From an uncultured Pelagibacteraceae bacterium (GTDB taxonomy: Bacteria > Pseudomonadota > Alphaproteobacteria > Pelagibacterales > Pelagibacteraceae), in the NCBI GenBank assembly GCA_902518185.1, contig CABYFG010000002.1, positions 124,001 to 188,000 of the forward strand: a DNA stretch of 64,000 nt, written 5' to 3'. The notes beneath the pieces are model-generated. The model was not told the origin of the DNA, did not search any database, and saw only the letters and a program-made list of their open reading frames with translations. Of the stretch, positions 62,253 through 64,000 are shown in pieces; within the stretch, counting starts at the first letter, position 1, and the number at the start of each line of letters is the position of its first letter. A program made the translations under genes and the position numbers.

Positions 62253-63349
62253 TAAGCATAAGACCATTCAGAGATATTAAAAGAAAGACTACAAGGGTTA
62301 TTAAAGTAGGAAATTTAAAAATAGGTGGAAATAATCCAATTTCTGTTCAATCAATGACTAATACTTTAACTACTAACGTTAAAGCAACAATTAATCAAAT
62401 TAACAAACTTAAGGACGAAGGGGCAGATTTGGTAAGAGTTTCTTGTCCGGACAAGGAGTCAACTCATGCTTTAAAGAAAATAATTCAATCAACCAATATT
62501 CCAATAATTGCTGATATCCATTACCACTTTAAAAGAGCGATTGAGGCCGCTCAAAATGGCGCTGATTGTCTAAGAATAAATCCTGGAAATATTGGAGATA
62601 AAGAAAAAATTAAGGAGGTTATAAAAGCTGCCAAAGATAATAATTGTTCAATTAGAGTGGGGGTAAATGCCGGATCTTTGGAAAAAGATATTCTAGAAAA
62701 GTTCAAAGAACCTTGTCCAGAGGCTCTTGTAGAAAGTGCAATTAGAAACATAGAAATATTAGAGAATGAGGATTTTTTTAACTTAAAAGTTAGCGTCAAA
62801 TCATCAGATGTCTTCTTATCAATAGGCGCTTATAGATTGCTTTCTCAAAAGATAGACTATCCGCTTCATATTGGGATTACAGAAGCAGGTAGTTTTTTAC
62901 CAGGAACAATAAAATCTTCTATTGGTTTTGGGTCATTATTATTAGATGGGATAGGAGACACTATTAGAGTGTCGTTATCCGACGATCCTATCAAGGAAAT
63001 AAAAGTGGGAAATGAAATCTTAAAATCATTGAACTTACGTCATCGAGGAGTGAAAATTATTTCTTGTCCCTCATGTGCAAGACAAGGTTTTGAGGTAATA
63101 AATACTGTAAAAATTTTGGAAAAAAGGCTTAGTCACATTAAAACACCAATAACGTTATCCATAATAGGCTGCGTTGTTAACGGTCCAGGTGAAGCAGCCT
63201 TTACTGATATTGGTTTAACAGGGGGAGGTAAAGGAAACAATATGCTTTATTTGTCAGGTATTCAGACCGAAAAGATTTTAACTAAAAATATCATTGATAA
63301 AGTTGTTGATGAAGTTGAGAAAAAAGTTGCTGAAATAAATAATAAATAA
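62249..63349 (+). CDS. ispG: 4-hydroxy-3-methylbut-2-en-1-yl diphosphate synthase (flavodoxin)
   Basis: Fe4S4 enzyme of the MEP isoprenoid pathway. The 366-aa protein has the TIM-barrel start [25 protein letters not shown] and LRINPGNIG, and the Fe-S part with [12 protein letters not shown] and [11 protein letters not shown]. It overlaps lysC by 4 bases and is followed by prfA after 1 base. Confidence 0.96.
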   Translation: MISIRPFRDIKRKTTRVIKVGNLKIGGNNPISVQSMTNTLTTNVKATINQINKLKDEGADLVRVSCPDKESTHALKKIIQSTNIPIIADIHYHFKRAIEAAQNGADCLRINPGNIGDKEKIKEVIKAAKDNNCSIRVGVNAGSLEKDILEKFKEPCPEALVESAIRNIEILENEDFFNLKVSVKSSDVFLSIGAYRLLSQKIDYPLHIGITEAGSFLPGTIKSSIGFGSLLLDGIGDTIRVSLSDDPIKEIKVGNEILKSLNLRHRGVKIISCPSCARQGFEVINTVKILEKRLSHIKTPITLSIIGCVVNGPGEAAFTDIGLTGGGKGNNMLYLSGIQTEKILTKNIIDKVVDEVEKKVAEINNK

Positions 63350-63350
63350 A

Positions 63351-64000
63351 ATGATTCCAACCAAAACAATAGATGAAATAATAAAAAAGCATTCTATTTT
63401 AGAGAAAGAGTTATCCTCAAGGACAATAGATAAAAAAATATTTGCTGAGAAATCAAAGGAATATTCTGATTTAAACGATATTATTGAGGATGCAAAAAAA
63501 TTCATTCTTTTTGAGAAAGAAAAGACAGATTTAGAAAAAATTATTGATGATCAAAATTCAGTTGAAGAATTAAAGTCAATGGCAGAGAAAGAGTTAAAAG
63601 ATCTTTTACTTAATTTCACCAAGATTGAAAAAAGGTTAAAATTCTATTTGCTTCCTAAAGATGAGGCAGATAAAAAAAATGCTATTATAGAAATTCGGGC
63701 TGGGACAGGTGGATTAGAAGCAAGTCTCTTTGCTGGAGATTTATTTAGAATGTATGAAAAGGTAAGTCAGAAAAAGAGATGGACCTTAGAATTGATTTCA
63801 ATTTCAAAAAGTGAGGCAGGAGGACTTAAAGAAGTTATTGCATCTATTAAAGGTAGCAATATCTATTCTACACTTAAATACGAAAGTGGCGTCCATAGAG
63901 TGCAACGTGTTCCGGATACTGAAACTCAAGGAAGAGTACATACTTCTGCAGCTACTGTAGCGGTTTTACCAGAAGTGGAAGAAGTAGACTTAAAGATAAA
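63351..64000 (+). CDS. prfA: Peptide chain release factor 1 (3' end outside window)
   Basis: RF1 ends translation at UAA and UAG. ATG at 63351; 216 codons are visible and the frame is open at the window end. Seen: N-terminal helical domain, [22 protein letters not shown] and [19 protein letters not shown] with [12 protein letters not shown]. This [14 protein letters not shown] form fits RF1. The GGQ catalytic motif lies beyond the window. Confidence 0.93.
   Translation, partial: MIPTKTIDEIIKKHSILEKELSSRTIDKKIFAEKSKEYSDLNDIIEDAKKFILFEKEKTDLEKIIDDQNSVEELKSMAEKELKDLLLNFTKIEKRLKFYLLPKDEADKKNAIIEIRAGTGGLEASLFAGDLFRMYEKVSQKKRWTLELISISKSEAGGLKEVIASIKGSNIYSTLKYESGVHRVQRVPDTETQGRVHTSAATVAVLPEVEEVDLKI

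Noticed and set aside
1..64000. Mobile elements, prophage, CRISPR or toxin-antitoxin system
   Set aside because: No transposase, integrase, phage structural gene, repeat array or recognisable toxin-antitoxin pair was found; gene order is conserved housekeeping throughout.

Overview
The window is a gene-dense stretch of core chromosome from an AT-rich, streamlined alphaproteobacterium. The best fit is a SAR11/Pelagibacterales-type marine bacterium or a similar low-GC lineage such as the HIMB59/AEGEAN-169 group. The reasons are the strong A/T bias, lysine-, isoleucine- and asparagine-rich proteins, very short intergenic gaps, many ATGA/TAATG junctions, and typically alphaproteobacterial genes or gene orders: a GcrA-type regulator, a RegB-type redox kinase, CobS/CobT beside a J-domain protein and BolA, murA-DUF2948-hisD-infA, and SRP RNA-dnaX-ybaB-recR. 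I see no insertion sequence, prophage, CRISPR array or integrase. This is housekeeping chromosome, not an accessory island.

Layout. 1-1.9 kb: 3' end of gyrB and a RegB-like kinase. 1.9-7.1 kb: cobT, cobS, a J-domain gene, bolA, then aroB and aroK. 7.1-11.3 kb: a small membrane peptide, a large exported protein of unknown function, and def-fmt-truA. 11.2-18.7 kb (minus strand): a SET methyltransferase and an HDAC-family deacetylase, dapE-dapD, a HAD phosphatase, argB, yidC-yidD-rnpA-rpmH. 18.8-24.4 kb: a VTT membrane protein, tRNA-Thr, small ORFs, dcd, murA-DUF2948-hisD-infA, tRNA-Phe, cspA. 24.3-27.5 kb: tRNA-His-hisS-hisZ-hisG. 27.7-31.3 kb: rmuC, a PD-(D/E)XK nuclease, an exonuclease I-like gene and trxA. 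31.3-43.8 kb (minus strand): folC-accD-trpA-trpB-trpF-pyrF-ihfB-rpsA-cmk-aroA-lptB-lptC-kdsD-rnd. 43.9-49.8 kb: an NDUFA9-like gene, gcrA, argD-argF, cytochrome c, kdsB-pheA. 49.8-64 kb: SRP RNA-dnaX-ybaB-recR, glcB, accA, secA, argJ, DUF1178, ubiG, lysC-ispG and the start of prfA.

The genes cover synthesis of Arg (argB, argD, argF, argJ), Lys (lysC, dapD, dapE), His (hisD, hisG, hisZ), Trp (trpA, trpB, trpF) and Phe (pheA), the shikimate pathway (aroA, aroB, aroK), Kdo/LPS export (kdsD, kdsB, lptB, lptC), translation, and protein export. No new multi-gene system stands out.

The most unusual signals are molecular. (1) All three tRNAs have non-canonical T-loops; in tRNA-Phe and tRNA-His the D-loop/T-loop elbow pair G18-U55 is replaced on both sides by A18-G55. 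(2) The CCA end of tRNA-His lies only 4 nt before hisS, and the only Shine-Dalgarno-like sequence is inside the tRNA acceptor stem. (3) Cytidylate kinase has alanine in place of the Walker A lysine. (4) TrpB has Asp in place of the catalytic Glu. (5) AccA carries a C-terminal membrane helix. (6) A SET methyltransferase and an HDAC-family deacetylase are neighbours. (7) An A10 run in dnaX would give an immediate stop after a one-base slip.
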